From positions 17,241,001-17,305,000 of the forward strand of contig OX291553.1 of assembly GCA_946406115.1 (NCBI GenBank): a stretch of 64,000 nucleotides of DNA. Reading direction: 5' to 3'. The DNA comes from Apoda limacodes (taxonomy: Eukaryota > Arthropoda > Insecta > Lepidoptera > Limacodidae). The position numbers and the translations under genes were made by a program. The notes beneath the pieces were generated by a model. That model ran no database searches, was not told the DNA's origin, and saw only the letters and a program-made list of their open reading frames with translations. Positions 1 to 11,912 of this stretch are shown in pieces. The stretch's first letter is position 1. Every line of letters starts with the position of its first letter.

Positions 1-2090
1 AGAAGAAAGAAAGAAAACAAATTACTAATTAAGAAAAACCCACGATAAAAATAATAGACATAACAAAATAATTAAGATTATTAATTACCTAGTGTAATTT
101 CTTAAATACACATCGTGTTTAAGGGCTCAAGTCTAGAGAAAAAGCTATAATTTTAACAATGCGCACGTAGTAAGTCTTAAGTAAGTACTGAAATATAAAA
201 TTTCATTATAAAGGCAGGAAATATTTCATTACGATGAGCTATGATTGATGTTCGCGTCAGTATGAGTTGGAGTGACAGTCCAAGTCAAGTCTTAATTTCA
301 CCTGCGTATACAAAAGGCTCTGCTTCATATATACACCTTAATAAATGTTTTTTTAAATGTTTTATTGATCTCAGATGTGTAAACGGCTTGTTTTCTATGT
401 AAAAATTTGTTACATCATGGCTATTCATGTTTTTAGTCTGCTGATGATCTTGTGTCTTCTGTTGTGAAGCTACATGTGCGTAGCCAGCTTTTGGAGTAGG
501 GGGGGCAGGCTTGGTTAGGGGGGGGGGGAGACCTGATAGAAAATATCATTTTAATACAATAAACATGTTCATTTTGCGCCAATGCCTTCAGGTTATAGGT
601 TCCTAGGGGTCAGCTGCCTGTACCTCGCTACGCCCATGTTAAGCTATGTAATATAAATACTTGGGGTATTTAAATTAGTGCACCTGTTCTATTGGATCGT
701 TGTCATTATTTATGGAGTTTACTATTTAGTAAGGTACTTTTGATATAATTAAAATTTTAGTTTTTCTTATATTTATCTTCGTGAACACGTTCTTTGAAAA
801 TTGGTCCATTAAATTGAAAAGTTTTTCAGGATGATCCCTGCTATTGGCCCGAGATGACAAGTTCTAATATGTTTCTTGAGTTTTGGAAATAAAAAAGTAA
901 ATAAATATTAAATTTTACCGCTAAGTTTAATAAACGGAATAAACGAAATATGTTATATTGTTTTAATGCAAAAGCTAGTTTAGTATTTATGTATATTTTC
1001 AATCCTTTAAGCATATTTGCGTGCGTTTCTCTTATTCTGTCCCTTAAGTTTATTTTCTTTTTCTCTTATCATTCTGCATAACCTTCGCACTTTAGGTAAC
1101 CCGTATCACCTAAGTATATCCAAGCTTCTAAATAACAAATAGTTAATTTTATTTCAATGAAATAGTTCAAAAAAAAACGCTTAGCAATTGATAAGTTTCC
1201 AGGACCATGACTCCCCTACCTACTACCTACAGGTACTTCGGTTACATATGACCGAAGGACTAACTATGAGAAGCCAAAACTATATGGTCATTAACTAACT
1301 GTTATCCATTGAATAGTTTCTATGACTACTCCCACCCCTACCATCATACAAACAGATTGTTGTAATATAAAGTTTCAAATCAATAATAACAAATTAGAAG
1401 CGAGTTGTAGTATTTAGTACTAGTCAATGTTTAAGGTTAAGCTGGAATAATACATACATAGTGTTACAAATCAACTTAAGCTGAGGGTTCTCATTGAAGT
1501 CCGATACCAAAGCAGACAGATGAAATAATTTTGTTTAAGTTATGCGTCTGTAAGGAAAGCTAATATAGCTAATAGCCTAACTAAGATCCATTGGACGGTC
1601 CGAATAAATCACAAGGCTAAAATTTGTTAATTTGAGATCAAGATGACTTTGAGGATATATTTTATATAATTATTACTTCGAATAATTTGTAATAAGTTTT
1701 TAATCCAAAATATCCATATTTGAAAGTCAAAAAAGCACTTCCTCTTCGCTTTTAACGAGCAACGATATAACCTGATTTCAAACGCAGGTATAGCTAGAGG
1801 GAATAGCAAAAAATAATACAGAATACTTTTTATCCTAATCAAGAGTTCCCACGGGTTTTTTCTTCTTCTCTATTCCTAACATTATAACCGTGATTCGAAT
1901 CTCATAAGTTCTCATAAGTTTTTTGTGGGTAAAACTGCGGCGTTCGTCTAGTGTTTGAATATAAAAAATGCCAGTCCAATTGCTCAGAATTTCTCTCTTT
2001 CTTTCTGCTTATCTTTTTTTCTTGTCTAATTCTGACTTACTACGTATAGTTTGTTACCTCCCTGCCACTTTATGCTCCTTGCGCTGCTCA
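1..2090. other. AT-rich non-coding stretch
   Basis: I see no gene or well-bounded element here apart from the G-rich tract listed separately. Reading frames are short and interrupted on both strands. The composition is typical of the AT-rich background of the window. Confidence 0.5.
495..532 (+). repeat. G-rich tract
   Basis: Runs of seven and about twelve guanines are separated by a short spacer that also holds G pairs. Such a tract can in principle form a G-quadruplex, but it could equally be a simple-sequence expansion or a position of poor base calling. Confidence 0.6.
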
Positions 2091-2111
2091 TCGCTCAAAA
2101 CATGGAGCGGT

Positions 2112-2152
2112 GGGCATGACGAGGAGCATGACGTGCGGCATGACGAGTAACG
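2112..2152 (+). repeat. Short imperfect repeat, GCATGACG units
   Basis: Three close copies of GCATGACG sit within 40 bases, the outer two as the longer form GGCATGACGAG. This is local tandem duplication. Nothing suggests that it is coding. Confidence 0.5.
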
Positions 2153-2329
2153 TGACCACTTTCCCTGCCTCCTTTTCTCGCTACTTCCCATAACATTTGA
2201 TAAGTGTGTTGCAGGATTTAAGAAGTGGCGAAGTAGGTTAATTATTCTGACCCTGGACTTAAATTATCCACTTACTTTCCTAAATATGGTGGTTTACGAA
2301 GAGGGACATACATAAACCCTTAGTCTAGA

Positions 2330-2460
2330 TACACTGCTATCACAAGCAATCTTGCACAAGCGATAGGTTCACCACGCAGGACTAAAGTGGTTGGTGAAAA
2401 GAGGCTGTTCCCTACTTCATAATGTGGGTGTTTGTCCAACTGCAGGTTACCTCTTTGGGG
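2330..2460 (+). repeat. Dispersed repeat family A, copy 1
   Basis: The stretch holds GGACTAAAGTGGTTGGTGAA followed by a GGCTGTTCCC block and a GTGGGTGT block. Related sequence occurs at 13545-13665 on the same strand and at 10196-10350 and 29985-30115 on the opposite strand. The family is short (about 130 bp) with no visible coding potential; a SINE is possible but I cannot name it. Confidence 0.6.
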
Positions 2461-2783
2461 AAATGATATCGTAATGATATTCATACGTGAATGTTGAGTT
2501 TTTAATTAGAATTTTTCTTTTAAATATGTTCTTTTAATTATATTCCATTACATTAAAAAGTCGTACCCATTTCATACTAAACACTCGTTCCTTTTATTAC
2601 TTTTCCATACTTTAAAACAAAGGTTACCCTTTCCTATTGTTAAATATTATATACATAGCCTCAGGTTACCATTCATTTAAATCTATACAACAGCTAAAAA
2701 CATAAAGGCATACAATTCTTTTACTCAAAATCTCTAAGTTTGTCGTTTTCCGTTTCACATTTTCCATTTTCCTATGTTACTAT

Positions 2784-2972
2784 CGTGTGACGCGCTACGG
2801 TGCGTTATCACTGTATGCTAGTTACGTAGCGTCCGCCAGTTGGTTCACGGCAGCTCTGCCCAGTGCACGCTCGCGTTTCGTTCTTTCGGATTTTCCGCAC
2901 CTTTCCCGACATTTCCTGCGCGGACGACTACACACCCCGCACCACCGAACCGCGACCTATTGGGAAATGTCA
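2784..2972 (+). promoter_or_regulatory. GC-rich island, candidate promoter
   Basis: About 190 bases are clearly richer in G, C and CpG than the surrounding DNA. They lie directly upstream of a stretch that ends in a consensus splice donor. In AT-rich insect genomes such islands often mark a core promoter or first exon. I see no convincing TATA box, and the initiator cannot be fixed by eye. A GC-rich transposon remnant is the main alternative. Confidence 0.35.
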
Positions 2973-3129
2973 CTGTGATTCAAATACAACGGTGTGTATG
3001 AAAGAAATAACATAGTGTTAGTACATCGAATAAGTTAATCGAGTTAATGATAGTTAACGTGTGTCTCCTCCAAGCCGTGTGTGCACGTGATCGGATTAAG
3101 GATTCGGGGGAATTATTTATTTTTTTGAC
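2973..3129 (+). other. Candidate first exon ending in a GTAAGT donor
   Basis: The stretch downstream of the GC-rich island ends at GAC followed by GTAAGT at 3130-3135, a full-consensus 5' splice site. Two tiny reading frames start at ATGs near 2965 and 2998 and close at once, as upstream frames in a leader would. A third ATG at 3047 stays open for 27 codons to the donor and meets a stop immediately beyond it, leaving phase 2. The piece could therefore be a 5' untranslated exon or the start of a coding exon. Transcription is not shown by sequence alone, and the start of the exon is unknown. Confidence 0.3.
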
Positions 3130-3139
3130 GTAAGTGGTG

Positions 3140-5025
3140 ATATGTTTTGGGATTTGTTGTTGGGAGGTACATAGGTGAAAGAGAGTTTTGTTTGTGTTAA
3201 AGATTACGTGCGATAAGGTGAAACGGAATGTCGAAGGGCAGAGCGATTGTTTTGTTTATCTTTTTATTATTTTTGTTTCATATGACTTTATCTTTATCGC
3301 TTGGGTGCTTCCCTATATAATTGATTAATGATTGTAGTACAGTTTATGGCAACTTTATTGATGGAAGAAACGTGTTGTAAACCGTTATTCGTTAGTTCTT
3401 TGCTATTCTTTTGATATTTTTTTTAGCTACGCAGTATCCACAATATTTTTTTTTTCCCTATTGCGAGAAAAACTATTCTAGTTAGAGTGAAGACACTTCT
3501 TCGATAACAAACTATTGATTTTTGGATTTGGTTGATACTATACTATTACTATAATACTATTTGATTTTATATGAGTTTTGGTTAAATTTTTTATCGGGAA
3601 CAAATCTATATTTTTTCCATTGTTAAAAAAATTATTTTTTACATAATAATGTTTTTTTTTCTAAGCAAGAATATCGTTTCCTGTTGAAATAATTCCCAGA
3701 CTCATTTTCCTCTTTTTCTTTTGGCACCGTTTATTATAGGTAGTACTTAGGTGCCATGATTTTTTGCTTTACGTAAGCCTTACGTACATTAACTAACACG
3801 TATTTAAGTGAGTAAACTTGTTTATTGTAAGTTGGATGATTTGTAGATACCTACCTAATAGTTAATTAGTTAAGTTTTTAGGTATATATGTATATAACCG
3901 TAACAAATTAATGATTTCAATTTATTACCGGTTGATTATTATGATTAAAATTATTTTATTAAATTATACTACCAACTTTTACGAATCCCACTCAAATATG
4001 TTATAACTACATAAATGAAAATGTTTCCTAAGATGTTTGGTTGGATATTTCTTACAAATCTCGCAAAAAATACTAAACGGTTTTAGATAAAATTTGACAA
4101 ACAGCAGACCATTAAAAGTACGAGAGTTCCCACGGTACGGAAGGCAGTAAATATAAATGACAAGACTGTAGCTCGTGGCAATCGTTTCTCTTTTTAACCG
4201 ACTTCAAAAAAGGAGAAGGTTCTCAATTCAATTGTATGGTTTTATCTCTCTAATAGTTTAAACTTTTTAAAGTGTACTTAAGTATGTATATGTTATTTAC
4301 AAAATAACGTTAGAAAAACATATTTTTTAAGCAAAATGTGGATATTCTGAAAACAATTTCTGAAATAAAAACCATGACCTGCTAATACAAGAATAACTTG
4401 AACAAATTTAATTGTTTAAAATAAAAAAAAATATTAGATTTTTGTGATTGTTACTTTTCCAGCATATAATGTGAAATAAAACAGAAAATTGTAAACGGAT
4501 TTGGTTGTATAATATACGTAATACCTACCTATACTAACAACAACTTTTATCTTATCAGCACCTCAACCGCATCCAAAAACTTACAAGCGATATTAAGAAA
4601 ATTGCATCTTATCCCAAATGCATTTTGGTTTATTTTTATTTGCGCGGAAATGGATAATATAATGTTATCCTAAATTTAGTTTCTAAATTTACAAAGTGCA
4701 TATTATTTACAATTGTGAGTTTGAATCACCTTGAACATGTAAATTATTTGCATTGTCTGTATTTGTAATTATGTAATGCTAAATATAGTTCTGTTACTAT
4801 TTAGCAACTACATTGTCGCTATATGTTTGCGTATTAGTTACATATGTTGTTCTTGGCAGATAGTATGTTTCCGATTTTTTCATGTTGTTATTTTGGGGTA
4901 TAGGCATTGCCAGGTTTTTTTTTATTTTATCGCAAACTTTAAATCTTTGTAAAGAAATATGTTAATCTTTTTATCATTCTGTAGTATAGTTTTCTTACAC
5001 ATAAAATTTGACAAAAGCTGTGTTT
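3140..5025. other. AT-rich non-coding stretch
   Basis: No gene is visible. The only recognisable piece is a fragment at about 4195-4250 beginning AACCGACTTCAAAAAAGGAG, the start of a dispersed repeat seen better at 14205-14470. Confidence 0.5.
4195..4250 (+). repeat. Fragment of ACCGACTTCAAAAAAGG repeat
   Basis: The motif ACCGACTTCAAAAAAGG is followed by GGTTCTCAATTC and a run of T. It matches the start of the longer copy at 14205-14470 and a shorter one near 53510. I recall it as a common lepidopteran dispersed repeat of unsettled class. Confidence 0.55.
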
Positions 5026-5030
5026 TTAAA

Positions 5031-5211
5031 TCTTTATATATATAATTCTACTGTACGTGTGTATGTCGCTGTAGTCCTCCTAAACAGCTGGACCGATTTG
5101 AATGATTTTTTTTGTATGCGTGTGGGTAGCGCCCTGGATGGTTTAGATTCACAAATCAGCCCGGCAGATGGCGCTGCAGTCGGATGCAGAACAACCTGCC
5201 CGGTCAGCTAG
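5031..5211 (+). mobile_element. Non-autonomous Helitron, copy 1
   Basis: The element starts TCTTTATATATATAATTCTAC after an A and ends GGTCAGCTAG before a T, which fits Helitron rules (5' TC, 3' CTRR, insertion between A and T). A second copy at 45540-45710 shares both ends and the interior, including GGACCGATTTGAATGA and CAGCCCGGCAGATGGC. At about 180 bp it has no coding capacity and would depend on a Rep-helicase supplied elsewhere. Confidence 0.75.
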
Positions 5212-5269
5212 TGTACTATAAATCACGTAACAGTCTAATACTATATTATTTATAGACTTCAAAACCTGA

Positions 5270-5318
5270 AGTAATTATAACGCAGATTTTTTCTTTTACG
5301 CGGGTGTTTCACAGCTAG
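5270..5318 (+). mobile_element. Helitron-like 3' end fragment
   Basis: The sequence ends in ACGCGGGTGTTTCACAGCTAG before a T, resembling other CTAG-ending elements in the window. The 5' end cannot be placed. Confidence 0.4.
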
Positions 5319-5389
5319 TATAGATGTACATATAAGCAAAATGACCGTTTTTTTGTGACATATTTACAACACAAACAGCAATAAAGAAG

Positions 5390-5456
5390 TGTCTCCAGGC
5401 GGTCACCCATTCAATGACTGACCAAGCTCGACGTTGCTTAACTTCGCATATCGTTT
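5390..5456 (-). repeat. 5S rRNA-derived fragment
   Basis: Read on the minus strand, the piece follows the middle of eukaryotic 5S rRNA. On the plus strand the recognisable blocks are GGCGGTCACCCATTCAATGA, GACCAAGCTCGACG and TTGCTTAACTTCG. These correspond to the conserved segment carrying the internal promoter region of 5S RNA. The match is diverged and partial, so this is a 5S pseudogene or the head of a 5S-derived SINE rather than a working gene. A shorter similar piece lies near 48966. Confidence 0.6.
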
Positions 5457-5873
5457 TCAATTTTCAAATGTTGCTGAGCCACAAGAATGTGTCTTTCAAT
5501 AATCTGGACTATATTCGCTAAATGGCTTTAATTATCAGAAAAATATATTCATATGTCACTACACAGCAGACGTACATATACATATAAACAGACATATAGA
5601 TTTTCATACCTATATATATTTATATATATATTATTTATTATAGTCCTATCTGTTCAAATCCACGTTTGGTGTTTTTTAGAGAAAAAACAACAAAAACGTG
5701 ATTCCTATATGAAGACCCAAAATTTTTACTTCTATGGATACCCTAATTTTTTACTTCCATCGATACCTTAACTTTGATGTTTTGCTATAAAAACACATAT
5801 TCTGTAAAAAAATCAGAAAGATTCAAGGTAAGACTGATAGACAGCGTAGGCTTAGTATTAGGGCGCTGTTGGC

Positions 5874-5896
5874 ACTCTTGGGTACGGAACCCCAAA
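5874..5896 (+). repeat. TACGGAACC end fragment
   Basis: GGTACGGAACCCC is the terminal motif of the GGTTCCGTA family (full copies at 32749-33193 and 54331-54779). Here only the tail is clear. Confidence 0.45.
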
Positions 5897-5920
5897 AAAT
5901 TCCCTGTGTACTATTTTAAG

Positions 5921-6430
5921 AAATTACATTATCTTGTAATGTTTAGTACCAAACTAGCTACCAATTTTAGTATTTTGCGAAATTACATTATCTTGTAATG
6001 TTTAGTACAAAACTAATTACCAATTTAAGTATTTTAAGAAATTTCATTACCTTGTAATGTTTAGTACCAAACTGGTTACCAATTTAAGCATTTTAGGAAA
6101 TTACATTATCTTGTAATGTTTAGTGCCTAACTAGTTACCAATTTAAGTATTTTAAGAAATTACATTATCTTGTAATGTTTAGTACCAAACTGGTTACCAA
6201 TTTAAGTATTTTAAGAAATTACATTATCTTGTAATGCTTAGTACCAAACTTGTTACCAATTTAAGTATTTTAAGAAATTACATTATCTTGTAATGTTTAG
6301 TACCAAACTGGTTACCAATTTAAGTATTTTAAGAAATTACATTATCTTGTAATGTTAAGTACCATACTGGTTACCAATTAAAGTATTGTAAGAAATTACA
6401 TTATCTTGTAATGTTTAGTTACCAGTTTAA
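5921..6430 (+). repeat. 59-bp minisatellite, nine units
   Basis: Units begin at 5921, 5980, 6039, 6098, 6157, 6216, 6275, 6334 and 6393, a strict 59-bp period. Each unit contains ATTACATTATCTTGTAAT, whose ATTACA and TGTAAT arms can pair into a small hairpin, and most contain GGTTACCAATTTAAG. Units differ at few positions; the last is shortened at its end. Confidence 0.95.
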
Positions 6431-6616
6431 GTTTTGCAAATCTTTTAAACTCGTATGATTGATAATTTCTTCCATATACTCTTACAAACAGACCGATTTC
6501 CCGTTTCTACTCAATGGCAATTACCTATCAATTCTAAGTTACATCAGAACAATTTGTGAACGTTCCACAGAAATACATTAAAACTCTAATAAAATTTATG
6601 CTGCTATCCATACTAG

Positions 6617-6816
6617 TCTATACTAATATTATAAATGCGAAAGGGACTTAAGATGAAATATGGCATGGGAATAGTTTGAGTCCCGAGGAAGTAAATAGGC
6701 TACTTGAAAACGTCAAGTGTGAGTCGATTTTTTTTTTCTATAAATAGAGAAGCTGCCGTTGCAATCCTACACCGATTACTGCATTTAAGGCGGGTAAAAC
6801 CGCTGGGAAAAGCTAG
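6617..6816 (+). mobile_element. Non-autonomous Helitron, AATATTATAAATGCGAAAG type
   Basis: It starts TCTATACTAATATTATAAAT and ends GGGAAAAGCTAG before a T. The first bases and the CTAG end match a Helitron family that I recall as abundant in Lepidoptera. It is 200 bp long with no coding region. Confidence 0.7.
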
Positions 6817-6819
6817 TAT

Positions 6820-9410
6820 TGTATATATATATGCATGTGTTAATAGCTAACAAGACTATTTCCTACCAATGTCAAAAACAAATCTCGGCTAAATTTATGA
6901 CGCTTTGTTACAAATTAAATTTGAGCCGTGAATATTTATTACCAACTCGACATTAACCTATATTGCAGAGCTTTGTTGATAGGTACATAAATAAAACACC
7001 TTCGAAATGTCATATTTAAACATAATACTACCGTTACACAACGTATTGAATTGATGAGAAATATAATATGATTTTCAAAGACGAGAAAGACACTGATTGC
7101 TCAACCATAATTTGTGCTCAACTTTAAGGTTAAGATGTCTTTTAATGCTGTATATTTGCTGACAGGCGGTATACCTACAGGAAAGATGAAAGGATTCATT
7201 ATCTTGGCAACTCAAATGTAAGAACGCGAATATTTTGGAGACGAGCATTCTCATAAAGATGTTTATCGTTTTTTGACCATAAAGACCGTGGTTATTGTTT
7301 AAGTCTCAATTTTTAAGTTGTTTATAAACTTAAAATTTGAGTACAAAATATTTTTTACTTATATAAACTTAAGGCAGCACTTTTGTGAATTTCATTACAG
7401 TTTTTTTATTAAGTCGTTAAACGAAAGGCGCTGGTTTGTTTAAAAAATCTAAACATTATATTGAAGAATAAAAACTCGCACAAATGTTTCTGTTATATTT
7501 TACATTTTGCAAAATTCATCCCTTAAACGGGTCAAATACGGGTTAGTGATTTGTATGGGAGTCCGTTTTTTATTTATAAAACTTGGTATAAAGGGTTTAC
7601 GTGAAAAATATGATTGACTTTAAATTTTGCAAAGATGCTCCTAATTATACCGCAGGCGAGCAATAAGAAAGGATTTTGCAAAATTTAACCCCTAAGTGGA
7701 TAAAATAGGGTATAAAGTTTGTTATCTGAAACCTTTGTTGGACTTGAAGTCTCTAGACCTAATAGTTTGAGCTGTGTGTCGATGTACCAGTCAGTAAGTC
7801 AGTCGGTTGATTACTCTCTTATACATAGAAAGTAAAATAAAGATACTTTAACCATTTTATTATTTTTAAGAAATATCTAAAACGTTTTAATATGAATAAT
7901 ATAATTTGTAATCTTTGCTTTGTCTTGCAAAAGCGCATTTATCTTGCGAAAAAGCTGTTTTGCAACTACCAATTTACTATTTCTTGTAATAACACTATAT
8001 GGGTTATAATTATTATTTAACATTGACGCATTTTTGCGAACATTTGTTAAATAACTGACTATGGTGAGAAGTTATTAAGAATGCTGTTTTTTAAAAAAAT
8101 CTCTATGTTAGGAGGGCTTATAAAATAAATTCCCTAGTAGAATTAAATTTAAGTAAGTTGATTAAGTCCCAAAAAATACACAGATACTTTATTATAATTC
8201 TAAGGTTTGATATTACCAAATTTAGCTCGGGTTTTTACCATTTTCTGATTATTTTTAAAACGGTACACATAATTTTGTTACACATAATGTAATTTACATT
8301 ATAATATTGCTTAATACAAAACCTAGGCCTGTTACTAGCGAATTTTCAATACAAATAATAATATTCGAGTTAATAATAATTTCTGCTTTTCGTCAATACT
8401 AAATTCATATTCCGCAGTGTATGCACTATTGGTCTTGCGTTATGCCCTCTCTTAAGTAAACTTGTTATTAAAAAACGACATTTTGTTACTTTTCCTAAAA
8501 AAAAGTTGGAACTGTTTAGGTAAGTATAAATGAAAAAATGTATTTCTAAAAGGATTTCTAAAGATCAGCGGATTGAAGAGCTTAGCTGAGTTCAACCTCA
8601 ACTCAATCTAAGAGCTCCAATTATTTCAACAACGAAAATATTTCAACCTTACTTTTGTTATCAGCTAAAGGAAACTCTACCTTTTCATGGTATCAACGTA
8701 GCTATCATATTATTTGTGTTTATGTGAAATAAACATAAAGCTTAAAAAAGCTTCGGTGAATCGGATCAAAAGTTCTTCAAACATAAAAAAAAAATAAGCG
8801 GCTTATCTACTTTTATACTATTTTCTATATTTACCTAATAACGTGTCCCGTCGCGCAAATACTCTCAAGTTTGTTATCGAATACACTCAAAAACTCATAG
8901 GTCCGAAAATGGAATGAAATTTCAATTTACCTATTTCATAAATAAGTTAGTGGGGTCCGAAAATGGCGATTTTAGATAGTAAGGATAGTAACAGGACAAA
9001 ATAGGCCCCGATTAGGAAACAAGGTACAAAGTCCTAGAAAGTTAAGGGTTGTGAAGCAGCTGGAACCTTTTTATGTTTGCACAGTATTACTATTAAGTCT
9101 AGGTTCTTTTAGACATTTGAATATTAGACAATATTTTACGTTGAAATAGTTTTTTATATTTTGCATTATGTCCACAACTGCTCTCCGCGTTTTCTTCAGC
9201 GAAAAATCTTATCGTTTGGGACAAATGCAGGTATCGATTGCAGGTGTTAAGTGATAAGTGAAATCAGTGTATTAAGTAACACACTAATTAATACTATGTA
9301 GTAATAAATCAGTCAAACTTTCACGTTGTTAAGTATGAAATTACTCTTTAAAGCGTGCAAAGCAAGCTCGTTTGCTAACTTAGTATAGTATATAGTATAT
9401 TAGTATAAAA
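6820..9410. other. AT-rich stretch with degraded repeats
   Basis: No gene is seen. At 7501 and 7673 there are two related blocks beginning TTTTGCAAAATT, followed by AACCCCTAAGTGG-type sequence, which look like old transposon interior. At 8578-8617 a hairpin pairs GAGCTTAG with CTAAGAGCTC around a TGAGTT/AACTCA stem. At 8901 and 8956 GGTCCGAAAATGG is repeated. Confidence 0.45.
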
Positions 9411-9460
9411 ATTAGTGTCGGACAACCGTCCGGAATCGTGACAACTTGTGCCTTTCACTT

Positions 9461-9611
9461 TTTATGTCTGTCTCTCTCGCTCTTAGGCGGGCTAACCATG
9501 CCGCGTGCCTCTCACTCGCTCTCATTGTGAGCGCATAACGTGAGCGGAGCGTAACGCAGTTTCTTGAAGTGTCACCCGGCAAACCAATTTATAAGACGTT
9601 GTCACGTCAAA
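9461..9611 (+). repeat. Inverted repeat arm of an unclassified element
   Basis: This GC-rich 150-bp block is the reverse complement of 19023-19163, with high similarity and one indel of about eight bases. It includes CGCTCACTCTCATTG-like and GTGACAACGTCTTATAAATT-like sequence. The two arms lie 9.4 kb apart and are more likely two insertions of one family than the ends of one element. The TE class is unknown to me. Confidence 0.75.
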
Positions 9612-10195
9612 AATAGGTACTTGTTACTGTTAATTTGTTTTACCATTTATGGGTGACTCAGTGCAAACATACAAACTTTCGCTTGTATACTATTCATAGA
9701 ATTAATGAGGTTATACAAATTTGTAGTAAAAGAAAAACTACTTGATTAACTTATACCCTAAATGTATGTGAGTATGTATTTTACTCTGTCAGATATTTAC
9801 TTCAATTTTACTATCGTAAACATAAGGTTGACTTTATTAAGAGGTAAATAACGTGCTATAATTTACGATACACTTATTTGTATGTTAATATCGTAAACGT
9901 ATAAATGTGGGCGTAATCGTGACTGGTCATGATAATGATGTCCCCAGCAAGATACCAGTCTTGTCTTAACGTCAGGGTCAAAGTGTATAGAGTGTTAAGA
10001 TATTGCTGAATCAGTCATCTGTGGCTACCTCCTTGACCTAGCGTACGGTTTATTATACGGAGGTCGGGAAAATCGTCTCCTTATCTTATGTAACCATTGT
10101 TACTTGACCCGTGAGGGCAAAATTGTTTTAGGTTCGGTTAGCAATGAAATAAAGACTTACAAGATATGTATGAATGTATATCTTCACGGTTTTAT

Positions 10196-10350
10196 TATTC
10201 AGAAGGGGGTAACCAGCGGATGGAAACACACCTAGATCATGATGTTGGGGCAGCCTTTTTCACCGACCACTTTGTTGTTGTGACAGGTCTCCGCAACATT
10301 GCTTTTGATGCAGTGTTTTTGGAGAAAAGTGGCTTACTCTGGGATTAGGC
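10196..10350 (-). repeat. Dispersed repeat family A, copy 2 (reverse)
   Basis: Read on the minus strand it contains AAGTGGTCGGTGAAAAAGGC, then GCCCCAACATCATGATC and CCGCTGGTTACCCC, matching the order seen at 2330-2460 and 13545-13665. The 60-codon plus-strand frame starting at 10166 falls within this repeat and is probably fortuitous. Confidence 0.6.
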
Positions 10351-10440
10351 AATTTTAATGTGATAGTTTTTTTTGGGTTATAAATTTTTTTTTTTTACTT
10401 GCACTCGAAAAAGTACATTTTCGTTACCTATTAGCGTGTA

Positions 10441-10613
10441 TATGTCGCAGCCATCTTGTTAAATTAGCCAGTTAATAAGGCGCCAATATAGGCAGATCGT
10501 TGAGCATGGAAAATAAATTATCATATAACTAAACACATTATTATATGAAACTTGGCTGGAACGCCACGCTCGCTTCGGTCTACTGGCTAATTTAACCAGA
10601 TAGCTGCGACATA
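10441..10613. mobile_element. MITE with TATGTCGCAGC inverted ends
   Basis: Terminal inverted repeats of about 34 bp start TATGTCGCAGC and continue into TTAAATTAGCCAGT, with a few mismatches. The element is flanked by TA on both sides, which fits a Tc1/mariner-type target duplication. One end of a further copy lies at 28470-28520. It is 173 bp and non-coding. Confidence 0.75.
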
Positions 10614-10619
10614 TATAAC

Positions 10620-11540
10620 ACATGTTTTTAGGATTATAAGAAAACTTAAATTTGGAACCGGTAGAAAACGATAACTAGGTTGTATTCCAAAAGCTGTTTA
10701 GCAGGAAATGAAAATCTCTCTAGGCCGTTTCAGAATGCAAAATTCAACTGTACCAGGCGATTATTACTCGACACAGACTAAGTTATTAGAAACACTAAGA
10801 TCCTGTCACTTGAACTACTAGCTACGCTTGTGAGTCAACTAAAAACCCTTCACTACTCACGGGATTCAACTGAGGTTCTCGATTAAAATTTGCCTTTACA
10901 CTTGTTGCCAACTACAGTGTAATTACTAAAATTGTTCTGTAGGGTCAACACTTGAAATCAATTTAATCCCAATTTTATTTCAATTTAGTAGCGCGGCAAG
11001 CTTAAATCGAATTGTACTGGAATTAATATTGGGATCGGGGTTCAGTAACAGTTTTTCGTAAAGAATAAAGATAGTTAAAATCATTAGAAAAAACAAAAAA
11101 AGTACAAAAGGCCATGAACATTTATGTTTCAAAAAACTGTTAGCCTTTCGCGATAGATAAGTTTTACTTCTCCAATATCATTCTCGATTATGATGACGTC
11201 AGAATAGAGATGTTCTGATTCATTTACTACCGATGAGGTGACAGCTAGGAGACATACAAATAGGCTGAAGTATCTATGTATAAAGATTTGTGAGGCCTAC
11301 GGGTTCACAATTAACCATATTATATTATTTCCATGATAAAGACAGAATATTCAAAGTTTTCTAAATTGTAATATACCAGGTGTCTCCGAAGCTGTCAGCC
11401 AAGAACTGTCCTTTTACATTTTTTATGAAATATCCATTAATGTTTCGTCGGTGAAGGTAACGGAACGCAGAACAAACGAACAAGAGTGCGAAGTGGAAGG
11501 TAGGTTATGTTTGATAAAGTATTCCATGAGGAAAATGTTA
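10620..11540. other. Non-coding stretch downstream of the AK2 fragment
   Basis: I see no gene and no obvious polyadenylation signal that would end an AK2 transcript on the minus strand. No repeat could be bounded. Confidence 0.45.
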
Positions 11541-11909
<369 letters not shown>

Positions 11910-11912
11910 CTA

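Noticed and set aside
5921..6430. CRISPR-like array
   Set aside because: The units are contiguous with no unique spacers, and the genome is eukaryotic. The same holds for 12640-13150 and 56541-56868.
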